A stretch of DNA of 64,000 nt. It comes from JAFIEN01 sp051859505 (GTDB lineage: Bacteria; Pseudomonadota; Alphaproteobacteria; Rhodobacterales; Rhodobacteraceae). The stretch spans positions 41,280 to 105,279 of the forward strand of contig JBHYFN010000010.1 in assembly GCA_051859505.1 (NCBI GenBank). Direction: 5' to 3'. Below, in pieces: positions 1 to 8,560 of this stretch. The stretch's first letter is position 1; each line of letters opens with the position of its first letter. Below the pieces are notes generated by a model. It was not told the DNA's origin. It saw only the letters and a list, made by a program, of their open reading frames with translations, and ran no database searches. Made by a program: the position numbers and the translations under genes.

Positions 1-206
1 GCAACCCGCCCGATGCCGCGCGCGCCCGGGCCTTTGACGCGATGGTCGTGGCGGCCGCCCTGCGCGAGGCGCTCTGGGCGCTGGTGTCCGACCTGCACCT
101 CTCTGCGCCCGGCGCGGATTACCAGGATTATTACGCCGACAACCGCGCCCGGTTCGACCGGGTGCTTGACGCCTATCAGACCCGCCACGGAAAGATCGCC
201 CCATGA
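1..206 (+). CDS. Choline-kinase-like phosphotransferase, C-terminal end (5' truncated by window)
   Basis: Only the last 67 codons are present; the reading frame starts at base 3 and ends with TGA at 204-206. The visible residues (a FDAMVVAAALREALWALVSD stretch, then DYYADNRARFDRVL) look like the helical end of choline/ethanolamine-kinase-type phosphotransferases (APH fold), where a conserved Trp-containing helix is followed by an aromatic-rich tail. The stop overlaps the start of the next gene (ATGA), so the two are translationally coupled. The catalytic HxDxxxxN and DxE motifs lie outside the window, so activity cannot be judged. A second kinase-like gene (3461-4363) lies in the same cluster. 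Confidence 0.6.
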   Translation, partial: NPPDAARARAFDAMVVAAALREALWALVSDLHLSAPGADYQDYYADNRARFDRVLDAYQTRHGKIAP

Positions 207-2632
207 CCCTGCCCAGCCATTCCCGCATCGTCGTCATCGGGGGCGGCATCATCGGCTGTTCCACCGCCTATCACCTGGCCCGCGACCACAAGGCCGAGGT
301 GGTGCTCCTGGAACAGGGCAAGCTTACCTCGGGCAGCACCTGGCATGCGGCGGGGCTGGTGGGGCAGTTGCGCTCTTCGGCCTCGATCACGCGGGTGCTG
401 AAATATTCGGTCGATCTCTACAAGGATCTGGCCGCCGAGACGGGGCTGGAAACCGGCTGGAAGATGACCGGCTGCCTGCGGCTGGCCACGACCCCCGACC
501 GCTGGACCGAATACCGCAGGCTTGCCACCACGGCGCGCAGCTTCGGGATGGAGATGCATCTGATCTCGCCCGCCGAGGTCAAGGCGATGTGGCCCCTGAT
601 GGAGGTGGACGACCTGATCGGCGCAAGCTGGCTGCCGACCGACGGGCAGGCCAGCCCGTCGGACATCACCCAAAGCCTGGCCAAGGGCGCGCGGATGCAT
701 GGCGCGCAGCTGTTCGAAGGGGTGCGGGTCACGGGTTTCGTGATGGAGGGGCCGCGGATCACGGCGGTCGAGACGGATCAGGGCACCATCCGCTGCGAAA
801 CGGTGGTCAACTGCGCCGGCCAATGGGCGCGGCAGGTGGGGGCGATGGCGGGCATCAACGTGCCGCTGCAGCCGGTCAAGCACCAGTATATCGTGACCGA
901 ACCCATCGCGGGCCTTTCGACCGACGCGCCCACGATCCGCGACCCGGACCGGCGCACCTATTTCAAGGAAGAGGTCGGCGGCCTCGTCATGGGCGGCTAT
1001 GAGCCGAACCCCCAGGTCTGGACGCTGGAGGATGTGCCGAACGACTGGGAGTTTCGCCTCTTCGACGATGATTACGACCATTTCGAACAGCATATGGATC
1101 AGGCCATCGCCCGCGTGCCCGCCTTGGCCGAGGTGGGCGTCAAGCAGATGATCAACGGGCCGGAAAGCTTCACCCCCGACGGCAATTTCATCCTTGGCCG
1201 GGCCAATGAATGCGCCAACATGTATGTGGGGGCGGGGTTCAACGCCTTCGGCATCGCCTCGGGCGGGGGCGCGGGCTGGGTGCTGGCCGATTGGGTGATC
1301 CGGGGCGAGGCGCCGCTTGACCTGTGGGTCGTGGATATCCGCCGCTTCTCGGGGATGCACGAGGATCGGCAATGGGTCGCCGACCGCACCGCCGAGGCCT
1401 ATGGCAAGCATTACACCGTGGCCTTCCCGCATGAGGAATATACCTCGGGCCGGCCGCTTCTGACCTCGGCGCTTTACGGGCGGCTAAGGGAGGCGGGGGC
1501 GGTCTTCGGGTCGAAACTGGGGTGGGAGCGGCCGAACTGGTTTGCGCCGGAGGGCACGGAGCCTCGGGACGTCTATTCGATGGGCCGGCAGAACTGGTTT
1601 GACGCGGTGGGCGCGGAGCACCGCCATTGCCGCGAGGCGGTGGGCCTGTTCGACCAGTCCTCCTTCGCCAAGTTCGAGATCAGGGGCCGGGACGCAGGCG
1701 CCGCGCTTGACTGGATCTGCGCGAATGACGTGGGCAAGCCGCCGGGACGCGTGACCTATACGCAGATGCTCAATTCCCGGGGCGGGATCGAGGCGGATCT
1801 GACGGTGGCGCGGCTGGCCGAGGATCACTTCTACCTCGTGACCGGGACGGGGTTCCGCAGCCATGATTACGGCTGGATCGCCGACCACCTGCCCGAGGGG
1901 GCGGATGTGGCGCTGAGCGACGTGACCGAGGATTGGGGGGTGCTGTCGCTCATGGGCCCCCGCGCGCGGGATGTGCTGGCCGCCGTGACCGAGGCGGATG
2001 TGGGCAACGCGGCTTTCCCCTTCGGCCATGTGCGGGTGATCCCGATCGCCGGGCAGATGGTGCGCGCGCTGCGCATCACCTATGTGGGCGAGCTGGGGTG
2101 GGAGCTGCATGTCCCGCTTGAAGGGCTGGCCGCGGTGCATGACGCGCTGATGGCGGCGGGGCACGGGATCCGCCCGGTGGGCTACCGCGCGCTCGAGTCG
2201 CTCAGGCTCGAGAAGGGCTACCGGGCCTGGTCCTCGGACATCACGCCGAACGACACGCCTTTCGAGGCGGGGCTGGGCTGGGCGGTCAAGCTGAAGTCCT
2301 CGGTGCCCTTCCTGGGCCGGGCCGCGCTCGAGGCGGCGGGGCCGCTTGTGAAGCGGTTTGCGGGCTTCACGCTCGAGGCGCGGGACACGGTGCTGCTGGG
2401 GCGCGAGACGATCCTGCGCAATGGCGCGGCGGTGGGTTATCTGACCTCGGGGGGCTTCGGCTATACGGTGGGGGCGCCGATCGGCTATGGCTATCTGCGC
2501 AATTCGGGCGGGGTGGACGAGGCCTGGATCGAGGCCGGGGAGTATGCGCTGGATGTGGCGGGCGAGGTGTTCCCGGCGCGGGTGCATCTGGCCCCGCTTT
2601 ACGATCCGAAGGCCGCGCGCGTGAAGGCGTGA
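203..2632 (+). CDS. FAD-dependent oxidoreductase with aminomethyltransferase (GcvT) domain, dimethylglycine/sarcosine dehydrogenase-like
   Basis: 809 residues. The N-terminus carries a Rossmann FAD motif GGGIIGCS at residues 13-20 and continues as a DAO domain to about residue 365. A short linker domain follows, then a GcvT folate-binding domain (about 430-700) and its C-terminal barrel (about 715-805). This order is that of dimethylglycine and sarcosine dehydrogenases, which oxidise N-methyl groups and pass the one-carbon unit to tetrahydrofolate in the cytoplasm. The ATG at 203 overlaps the upstream stop by 3 nt. Exact substrate is not readable. Flanking by two choline-kinase-like proteins and a methyltransferase suggests an N-methylated amino alcohol or betaine derivative, which is inference. 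Confidence 0.88.
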   Translation: MTLPSHSRIVVIGGGIIGCSTAYHLARDHKAEVVLLEQGKLTSGSTWHAAGLVGQLRSSASITRVLKYSVDLYKDLAAETGLETGWKMTGCLRLATTPDRWTEYRRLATTARSFGMEMHLISPAEVKAMWPLMEVDDLIGASWLPTDGQASPSDITQSLAKGARMHGAQLFEGVRVTGFVMEGPRITAVETDQGTIRCETVVNCAGQWARQVGAMAGINVPLQPVKHQYIVTEPIAGLSTDAPTIRDPDRRTYFKEEVGGLVMGGYEPNPQVWTLEDVPNDWEFRLFDDDYDHFEQHMDQAIARVPALAEVGVKQMINGPESFTPDGNFILGRANECANMYVGAGFNAFGIASGGGAGWVLADWVIRGEAPLDLWVVDIRRFSGMHEDRQWVADRTAEAYGKHYTVAFPHEEYTSGRPLLTSALYGRLREAGAVFGSKLGWERPNWFAPEGTEPRDVYSMGRQNWFDAVGAEHRHCREAVGLFDQSSFAKFEIRGRDAGAALDWICANDVGKPPGRVTYTQMLNSRGGIEADLTVARLAEDHFYLVTGTGFRSHDYGWIADHLPEGADVALSDVTEDWGVLSLMGPRARDVLAAVTEADVGNAAFPFGHVRVIPIAGQMVRALRITYVGELGWELHVPLEGLAAVHDALMAAGHGIRPVGYRALESLRLEKGYRAWSSDITPNDTPFEAGLGWAVKLKSSVPFLGRAALEAAGPLVKRFAGFTLEARDTVLLGRETILRNGAAVGYLTSGGFGYTVGAPIGYGYLRNSGGVDEAWIEAGEYALDVAGEVFPARVHLAPLYDPKAARVKA

Positions 2633-2635
2633 GGC

Positions 2636-2727
2636 GGCTGAAATTTGGCCAAATTTCAGCCCGGGGGGCGCTGCCCCCCGTCGCGCCTTGCGCGACTCCC
2701 CCCGGGATATTTGGGAACAAAAGAAGC
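2636..2727 (+). repeat. Structured intergenic repeat, copy R1
   Basis: Sits between two convergent genes. It starts with a perfect 26-nt palindrome (2636-2661, half-site GGCTGAAATTTGG). A GGGGGGCGCTGCCCCCC hairpin follows, then a second stem GTCGCGC-CTT-GCGCGAC, then TCCCCCCGGGATATTTGGG and the end AACAAAAGAAGC. The same order of parts recurs at 10855-10917, 28941-29010, 29150-29238 and 49171-49215 with different stem sequences. Here it could act as a bidirectional terminator or mRNA 3' end stabiliser. Confidence 0.8.
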
Positions 2728-2740
2728 TGAAAGAGGCGGG

Positions 2741-3367
2741 TCAGATCCGGCGCAGGGCGAGGGCCAGGGCCGGGACGGCGGAGGCCTCTCCGGGCATGGA
2801 ATTGTAGGGCGCGGTCTGTTCCACCACCTCGAGCCTGTCGGCATGGGCGGCGATTCCCGCCTCCATTCCGCCGGTCCAGAGGGTCATCTTGACGGTGAGC
2901 ACGAAGATGCCGCCCGGCGCGAGGATGCGGATCAGCTCGTCCAGCGCCTCGGCGCCGACATGGCCGGTGGTGAAGACCCCGGTCGAGACGATGCCGGCGA
3001 ACTGGCCGTCGGCGAAGGGCAAGGGGCCGCCAAGGGCGAGGCGATGCAGGGCGGCATAGGTGCCTTTCCTGGCCGCCACCGCCAGCATCCCTTCCGAGAT
3101 GTCGAGCCCCTCGACATGCGGATAGCCGGTGATGCCCAGCCAGTCGCCGATCATCCCCGTGCCCACCCCGGCATCGAGCAGGGGGGCCGCGCCTCTTGGC
3201 AGGTGGCGGGCCAGAAGGGCCAGCGCGACCGAAGGGTGCCGGTAGCCGGTCCGCGCCATGTCGGCGTCGTAATGGTCGGCCCAGTCGTCGTAGATCCGGG
3301 CGATCTCGTCGGGGGTCGATGCGCCGTAGACGGCACCGAGATGGCCGTCATGCTCTCCTGTCGTCAC
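2741..3367 (-). CDS. Class I SAM-dependent methyltransferase
   Basis: 208 residues starting at a GTG (3367) with AGGAG about 10 nt upstream; the same frame stays open far upstream but antisense to the next gene, so this start is preferred. The SAM-binding motif I reads LLDAGVGTGMIGDWL, followed by an acidic end of strand 2 (VEGLDISEGML) and a motif IV region GIVSTGVFTTGH. A post-motif Gly (LAPGGIFVLTVK) completes the Rossmann-like fold. Substrate unknown. It is divergent from the phosphotransferase at 3461 and convergent with the flavoprotein at 203, so it belongs to the same cluster and may methylate or restore the methyl state of the shared substrate. Confidence 0.82.
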   Translation of the reverse strand: MTTGEHDGHLGAVYGASTPDEIARIYDDWADHYDADMARTGYRHPSVALALLARHLPRGAAPLLDAGVGTGMIGDWLGITGYPHVEGLDISEGMLAVAARKGTYAALHRLALGGPLPFADGQFAGIVSTGVFTTGHVGAEALDELIRILAPGGIFVLTVKMTLWTGGMEAGIAAHADRLEVVEQTAPYNSMPGEASAVPALALALRRI

Positions 3368-3460
3368 CGGTCCTGCTCCTGTTGTGGCGTTCCTGTCGGG
3401 TTGCCGATACCTAACCTTTCGGGTCACATGAGGAAACCGGAAAGCGGGAGGGAGGACGGG

Positions 3461-4363
3461 ATGCAGGATGACATTGCAGCGATTGCCCGCAAGCTGGACG
3501 CTCTTGCCGGCTGGGAGGGGCGGGCCCTGCGGATGGGCGGGCTGACCAACCGGGTCTATCGGCTGGGGGACAGGGTGCTGCGGGTGCCGGGCGAAGGGAC
3601 CGAGGCCTATATCGACCGCGCGCATGAGGCGATTGCCGCGGCCGAGGCGGCCCGCGTGGGCGTGGCGCCCGAGCTTCTGCATGCCGATGCCGAAAGCGGG
3701 CTGATGGTGACGCGTTTCATCGACGGCGCCGCGACCATGACGCCCGAGGGCTTTGCGGGGCGGTCCGGCGCGGTGGCGCGGGCGGGGGCGGCGCTGGCGC
3801 GGCTGCATCGGTCGGACGCGCGGTTTCCCTTCCGGTTCGAGTTGTTCGCGATGATCGACGACTATCTGCGCGTCCTCTCGGGCAAGGAGGTGGAGCTGCC
3901 GTCCGGCTATCACGACGTGGTGGCCGAGGCGGGCGCGGTGCGTGCGGCCCTCGATGCGCGGCCCGTGCCGCTTGTTGCCTGTCACTGCGATCCCTTGTGC
4001 GAGAATTTCCTCGATGACGGGGCGCGGATGTGGATCGTGGACTGGGAATATTCCGGCATGAACGATCCGATGTGGGATCTGGGCGATCTTTCGGTCGAGG
4101 GGCAGTTCGACGCGGCGCAGGACGAGGCCTTGCTTGCCGCCTATTTCGGGGGCGAACCGCCGGCCGCCGATCATGCGCGGATGGTGATCTACAAGGCGAT
4201 GTGCGATCTTCTGTGGACGCTCTGGGGCCTGATCCAGCTGGCTGACGGCAACCCGGCCGAGGATTTCCGCGCCTATGCCGACGGCCGCTTCGCGCGGTGC
4301 AAGGCGCTGATGGCCGAGGCGGAATTTGCGCGCCATCTGGCAGTGCTGCGGGCGGGGGACTAG
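3461..4363 (+). CDS. Choline/ethanolamine-kinase-family phosphotransferase
   Basis: 300 residues. ATG at 3461 is preceded by GGGAGGA at good spacing; an in-frame ATG at 3428 lacks this. The Brenner-type catalytic motif is HCDPLCENF (catalytic Asp, metal-binding Asn) and is followed by IVDWEYSGMNDPMWDLG, whose D-W-E supplies the second metal ligand, as in LicA/choline kinases. The N-terminal lobe has GGLTNRVYRL, matching the LTN-x-NY phosphate-loop region of this family. It probably phosphorylates an amino alcohol hydroxyl in the cytoplasm. The cluster has two such kinases around an N-demethylating-type flavoprotein, an unusual combination. Confidence 0.8.
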   Translation: MQDDIAAIARKLDALAGWEGRALRMGGLTNRVYRLGDRVLRVPGEGTEAYIDRAHEAIAAAEAARVGVAPELLHADAESGLMVTRFIDGAATMTPEGFAGRSGAVARAGAALARLHRSDARFPFRFELFAMIDDYLRVLSGKEVELPSGYHDVVAEAGAVRAALDARPVPLVACHCDPLCENFLDDGARMWIVDWEYSGMNDPMWDLGDLSVEGQFDAAQDEALLAAYFGGEPPAADHARMVIYKAMCDLLWTLWGLIQLADGNPAEDFRAYADGRFARCKALMAEAEFARHLAVLRAGD

Positions 4364-4456
4364 TGCTCGCCGGGTGACCCGCGGGCCAGGCGATGTGGGG
4401 GGAAAGGCGGCTATGCGGGACGTTGCTGCCGTTGGCCGTTCAGCTAAATTGCCGGC

Positions 4457-4858
4457 ATGACCAAGGGTGTTCTCAGATTCTTCTTCGACTATGGCGCGGG
4501 CTGCCTTTGGGCAGGAGATGCTAAGACCCGCGACCTTCTGGACGTGGGTCCGGTCGATAGAAAACTGCCACTCTCGGAGCCGGTGCGTGAGCAAACAGAT
4601 CGCATACTTTTTGCGCATGCCTGCTATCTCAACCCTCTGTATCCCCCTGATCCAAGCCTTTGGTCCCAGTCCCTTTGTGACCGTTTCAACGCTGACGTGG
4701 ATAGCTTGATCCTGAAATTGCGTCAGGAAGTTGGGGAGGATTATGACATCCTCGATCAACAGGAGCGGTATGCCGAAGACGTCAGACTGACTGCCTATCT
4801 TCTGCAACATCCCGAGCTAGAAAAACTGCACGAGGCTACGCAGCCGACTGTCCGCTAA
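4457..4858 (+). CDS. Hypothetical protein, lower-GC orphan
   Basis: 133 residues, no family recognised. The start MTKGVLRFFFDYGAGCLWAG and a C-terminal acidic/helical half (EDYDILDQQERYAEDVRLTAYLLQ) resemble a small soluble protein. Codon use is visibly less GC-biased at third positions than in the neighbours, which suggests recent acquisition. It stands alone, with about 90 nt in front and no clear ribosome site (sequence before ATG is CTAAATTGCCGGC). It could also be chance coding, but the absence of GC-rich shadow character argues for a real gene. Confidence 0.5.
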   Translation: MTKGVLRFFFDYGAGCLWAGDAKTRDLLDVGPVDRKLPLSEPVREQTDRILFAHACYLNPLYPPDPSLWSQSLCDRFNADVDSLILKLRQEVGEDYDILDQQERYAEDVRLTAYLLQHPELEKLHEATQPTVR

Positions 4859-4910
4859 GGGCTCAAAGCAGTCATAGAGTATCGTATGTCAGCCGCAGAA
4901 CCCCACCCGC

Positions 4911-5579
4911 TTACCCCTCGCGCGCCTTCTTGCGGGCCACGGCGGCAGCGGCGAGCACATGGGTGGTCATCGCCGCTTCCGCCCAGTCGGGATCGCGGGC
5001 CGAGATGGCCTCGGCGATGTCGTGGTGGTGCCGGGACTGGCGGATCATGTCTTCGGGCGAATACATCTGGTAGGTCCGCAGCACGAGCCCGAGGTTGACC
5101 GCAAGCGACAGCATGGCCGAAAGGCGCGGCGATTGCGCGGCCTGCATGATGGTGCGGTGGAAGGCGGCATTGGCCTCGGAGATCGTCTCGTAATCGGCCG
5201 GCCCCTGCGGCGGGGTATGGGCCGACATCACCGCGGCAAGGCGGTGCAGTTCGGCGCAATCGGCATCGGTCGCGCGTTCGGCCGCGCGGCGCGCGCCATA
5301 GCTTTCAAGCATGGTGCGGATGCGGAATATCTGCTGGATCTCTTCGGGGTTGAGGCCCGTGACCCGCAGCCCCTCGCCCGGGGCGCGGGTCAGGAAACCC
5401 TCGATCAGCAACCGCTTGACCGCCTCGCGCACAGGTGTGCGTGAGATGCCCAGACGCTCGGCCAGGGTCACTTCGGTCAGGCGCTCGTCGGCGGGCAGCG
5501 TGCCGTCCAGGATCTCGGCCCGGATCGTGGCATAGGCGGCCTCGGCGGCACTGGCGGGGCGGTCGTCCTCGCCGCGCAT
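4911..5579 (-). CDS. GntR-family transcriptional regulator (FadR/VanR type, FCD domain)
   Basis: 222 residues. The winged HTH covers about residues 15-80 (LTEVTLAERLGISRTPVREAVKRL is the classic GntR recognition region) and the rest is an all-helical FCD ligand domain with a metal-type histidine-rich part (RHHHDIAEAI). Its ATG overlaps the stop of the HMG-CoA lyase gene by one base (TGATG), so both are one transcript. It probably controls this lyase operon and/or the divergent CoA-transferase operon; a perfect 14-bp palindrome lies between them at 6520-6533. Confidence 0.88.
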   Translation of the reverse strand: MRGEDDRPASAAEAAYATIRAEILDGTLPADERLTEVTLAERLGISRTPVREAVKRLLIEGFLTRAPGEGLRVTGLNPEEIQQIFRIRTMLESYGARRAAERATDADCAELHRLAAVMSAHTPPQGPADYETISEANAAFHRTIMQAAQSPRLSAMLSLAVNLGLVLRTYQMYSPEDMIRQSRHHHDIAEAISARDPDWAEAAMTTHVLAAAAVARKKAREG

Positions 5580-6490
5580 CAGGCGGCCTTTCGGGGGGGA
5601 AAGCCGCCGGCCTTCATCACCATGCCCGGCACCGGATGGCCCAGTTGCGCCTCGAGCCATTCGGCGGCCGCGATACAGGCGTCGAGGTCCATCCCCGTGG
5701 CCACGCCGGAGCGGTCGAGCATGTAGACCAGATCCTCGGTCGCGATATTGCCGGTGGCGCGGGGCGCGAAGGGGCAGCCGCCCGTCCCGCCCAGCGAAGC
5801 GTCCAGCACCTCGGCCCCCGCCATGATCCCGGCCCAGGCATTGGCGATGCCGGTGTTGCGCGTGTTGTGCAGGTGCAGGCGCAGCTTCACACCCGGGAAG
5901 GCGGCTTTCACGGCGCCCACCCTTTCGGCCACGTCGCGGGGGGTGGCGACGCCGATCGTATCGGCAAGCGCCAGTTCGAAGGGCGCATGTTCCATCGCGC
6001 GCTCGACCACATGCAGCAGGCGCGACAGCGGCACCTCGCCCTCGAAGGGGCAGCCGAAGCTCGCGCCGATGGTCAGGCCCGCGTCGATCCGGCCCTGTGC
6101 TGCGGCGCGGACATCGGCCCAGGCGGCCAACGTGTCCTCGGTGCCCACGCCTTGATTGCGGCGGTTGAACGTGTCCGAGGCGACGGTGACGAAATTCACC
6201 TCGTCCAGCCCCGCCGCCACCGCCCTCTCGAACCCCTTCATGTTCAGCGCAAGCCCGATGTAGCGCGCCTGCCCGCGCGGCAGCCGGGCGCAAAGCTGAT
6301 CCGCATCGGCCATCTGCGGCACGCGGGCGGGATTGACGAAGCTTGTCACCTCGAGCCGGCGGGCGCCGGCGGCGATCGCCTTTTCGATCAGTGCCAGTTT
6401 TGTATCCACAGAGAGGATCGTCTTCTCGTTCTGTATACCGTCGCGCGCCGAAACTTCGACGACTTCGACGTTTTTTGTGGAATTTTGCAT
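5579..6490 (-). CDS. Hydroxymethylglutaryl-CoA lyase family protein
   Basis: 303 residues, full length for the DRE-TIM family. Catalytic features visible: SARDGIQNE (Arg16-Asp17), LHLHNT (metal-binding His pair) and the HMG-CoA-lyase signature loop GGCPFAPRATGN with its Cys. It should cleave HMG-CoA to acetoacetate and acetyl-CoA, or a close 3-hydroxy-3-methyl acyl-CoA such as citramalyl-CoA. ATG at 6490 follows a GAGGGG ribosome site. Divergent from a CaiB-type CoA-transferase, a pairing typical of dicarboxylate activation followed by aldol cleavage. Confidence 0.88.
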   Translation of the reverse strand: MQNSTKNVEVVEVSARDGIQNEKTILSVDTKLALIEKAIAAGARRLEVTSFVNPARVPQMADADQLCARLPRGQARYIGLALNMKGFERAVAAGLDEVNFVTVASDTFNRRNQGVGTEDTLAAWADVRAAAQGRIDAGLTIGASFGCPFEGEVPLSRLLHVVERAMEHAPFELALADTIGVATPRDVAERVGAVKAAFPGVKLRLHLHNTRNTGIANAWAGIMAGAEVLDASLGGTGGCPFAPRATGNIATEDLVYMLDRSGVATGMDLDACIAAAEWLEAQLGHPVPGMVMKAGGFPPRKAA

Positions 6491-6519
6491 GAATCTTCGA
6501 CGCCCCTCTTTTCTTATGG

Positions 6520-6533
6520 ATACATCGATGTAT
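6520..6533. promoter_or_regulatory. 14-bp perfect palindrome, candidate GntR operator
   Basis: ATACATCGATGTAT is an exact palindrome in the 126-bp divergent region between the lyase (start 6490) and the CoA-transferase (start 6617). FadR/VanR-type GntR proteins bind short AT-rich palindromes such as this, and the GntR gene is co-transcribed with the lyase. Binding is inferred. Confidence 0.55.
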
Positions 6534-6616
6534 TCCTTGACGCAAGAATTGAAGACTCGGGTTAACCTTTGCGCAACCATCTTGCGCGAGGGTCCGTGCA
6601 ACCCTCGGGAGACGTC

Positions 6617-7846
6617 ATGACCGACACCGCTGCCAGCAAGGATGCGCCGCCCCGCCAGGGCCCCCTGACCGATATCCGCGTGATCGAGATGGGCCAGCTT
6701 CTGGCCGGGCCCTTCTGCGGGCAGTTGCTGGCCGATTTCGGCGCCGAGGTGATCAAGTGCGAACAGCCCGGCGAAGGCGATCCGATGCGCGTCTGGGGCC
6801 GGGAAAAGCCCTATGGCAAATCGCTCTGGTGGCCGGTCGTGGCGCGCAACAAGAAGTCGCTGACGCTGAACCTGCGCACGCCCGAGGGCCAGCAGGTGAT
6901 TCGCGATCTGGTCAAGGATGCCGACATCCTGATCGAGAATTTCCGCCCCGGCACGCTGGAACGCTGGAACCTCAGCTATGAGGAACTGTCGGCGATCAAT
7001 CCGAAGCTGATCATGGTTCGCGTGACGGGCTTCGGCCAGACCGGCCCTTACGCGAAACGCGCGGGCTATGGCTCCATCGGCGAGGCGATGGGGGGCCTGC
7101 GCTATGTGGTGGGCGATCCCTCGACCCAGCCCAGCCGGATGGGCATCTCCATCGGCGACGAGCTGGCCGCGACCTATGCCTGCCTTGGCGCGATGATGGC
7201 GCTCCATGCCCGCGAACGCACCGGCAAGGGGCAGATCGTCGACTCTGCCATCTACGAGGCGGTTCTGGCGATGATGGAAAGCATGGTCACCGAATATGCC
7301 GCCGCCGGTTACGTGCGCGAACGCACCGGGCCGATCCTGCCCAATGTCAGCCCCTCCAACGTGTTCGACACGAAGGATGGCAAGCTTCTGCTGATCGCCG
7401 CCAATCAGGACACGGTCTTCCGCCGGCTTGCGCAGGCGATGGGTCAACCCGAACTGGCCGAAAACCCCCGCTACGCCACCCATGCCGCCCGCGGCGAGGT
7501 GCAGCCCGAGCTTGACGCGCTGATCAACGACTGGACGAAGACGGTCGACCTCGATCCGCTGCAGGACCTGCTCGAGGAACACGGCGTGCCCTGCGGCCTG
7601 ATCTACACCGCGCCCGACATGCTGAAGGATCCCCATTTCGCCGCGCGACAGGCCATCGTCGACGTGCCGCACCCGGATTTCGGCACGCTCAAGATGCAGA
7701 ATGTCGCCCCCCGCCTGTCCGACACGCCCGGCGCGGTGCGCCATGCGGGGCCGGACCTGGGCGAACATACCGACGAGGTGCTCTCGGGCATCCTCGGCAT
7801 CGACAGCGCCACGATGGACGATTGGCGCGCGCGGGGGATCATCTGA
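6617..7846 (+). CDS. CaiB/BaiF-family (class III) CoA-transferase
   Basis: 409 residues. ATG at 6617 is chosen because GGGAG lies 6 nt upstream; an in-frame upstream ATG at 6569 lacks one. Family features: RVIEMGQLLAGPFCGQLLADFGAEVIK near residues 21-47, ENFRPGTLERW at about 107-117, and the catalytic Asp in SIGDELAA (Asp181). Class III transferases move CoA between carboxylic acids through mixed anhydride intermediates. With the divergent HMG-CoA-lyase-like gene, a succinyl-CoA:HMG or succinyl-CoA:citramalate type role is likely, but substrate is inference. It heads the operon that continues into hyuA. Confidence 0.87.
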   Translation: MTDTAASKDAPPRQGPLTDIRVIEMGQLLAGPFCGQLLADFGAEVIKCEQPGEGDPMRVWGREKPYGKSLWWPVVARNKKSLTLNLRTPEGQQVIRDLVKDADILIENFRPGTLERWNLSYEELSAINPKLIMVRVTGFGQTGPYAKRAGYGSIGEAMGGLRYVVGDPSTQPSRMGISIGDELAATYACLGAMMALHARERTGKGQIVDSAIYEAVLAMMESMVTEYAAAGYVRERTGPILPNVSPSNVFDTKDGKLLLIAANQDTVFRRLAQAMGQPELAENPRYATHAARGEVQPELDALINDWTKTVDLDPLQDLLEEHGVPCGLIYTAPDMLKDPHFAARQAIVDVPHPDFGTLKMQNVAPRLSDTPGAVRHAGPDLGEHTDEVLSGILGIDSATMDDWRARGII

Positions 7847-7849
7847 CCC

Positions 7850-8551
7850 ATGGCACAGGCGGCGGACCGGCAAGAGGAGGAAGGGCCTGTCACCGACAGC
7901 TTCCTGCCCCTCGCCGAAGCCGCCCGCCGTCTGGGCCTCACGCGCCTGAAACTGCGCGAGGCGATTGCCAAGGGCGTGATCCCGGCGCGGCGTGACAATC
8001 AGGGGCGGTTCCGCGTCGATATGGAGGCCCTGCCCGACGATTTGCCCGCCGCGATGCGCGGGGCCGAAGCCGCGCCCGAGGCGCTGATGAGCGCGCTGTT
8101 TGACGAGATCGAAGAGCTTTCCGCCGATCTGGAAGGCTCGCAGGAGATGGTGGACCGCCTGGCCGGCCTCGCCGGCGCGCAGGCCGACGCGCTTGACCGG
8201 GTGACGGCGGCGCTCGAGGCGCGCACCGCGGAACGCGACCGCCTGTCCGACATCGCGGGCCGCGCGCTTGGTGCCGCGACCGAGGCCGAGGCCCGCGCAA
8301 CCGCGCTGCAGGCCACGACCGACCGCGCGCTGACGCTGCTCGACCGGGCCGCAGGCGCCCTGGGCGGATTGCAGGACGAGGTGACGCGGCTGCGCGCCGA
8401 TGCCACCCAAAAGGACGAAACGATCGCGGGCCATGCCGCGCAGCTCGACCGGCTGTTCACGCTCTCGGAACAGGCGCTCGAACGGGCGGCCGAGGCGCGC
8501 CGCGCGCCGGGGCTGGTGGCGCGGATCCTGGGCACGGGCCGCAAGGGATAA
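7850..8551 (+). CDS. HTH (MerR/excisionase-like) plus coiled-coil protein
   Basis: 233 residues, starting 3 nt after the preceding stop. Residues 18-56 (PLAEAARRLGLTRLKLREAI, then IPARRDNQGRFRVD) look like a winged helix of the MerR/Xis type. The remainder, about 75-215, is Ala/Glu/Arg-rich with heptad periodicity and reads as a long coiled coil. No enzyme motif. It may be a DNA-binding structural or regulatory protein; its place between a CoA-transferase and hydantoinase genes gives no clear job. The next gene also begins with a short coiled coil. Confidence 0.65.
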   Translation: MAQAADRQEEEGPVTDSFLPLAEAARRLGLTRLKLREAIAKGVIPARRDNQGRFRVDMEALPDDLPAAMRGAEAAPEALMSALFDEIEELSADLEGSQEMVDRLAGLAGAQADALDRVTAALEARTAERDRLSDIAGRALGAATEAEARATALQATTDRALTLLDRAAGALGGLQDEVTRLRADATQKDETIAGHAAQLDRLFTLSEQALERAAEARRAPGLVARILGTGRKG

Positions 8552-8560
8552 GTTACGGGG

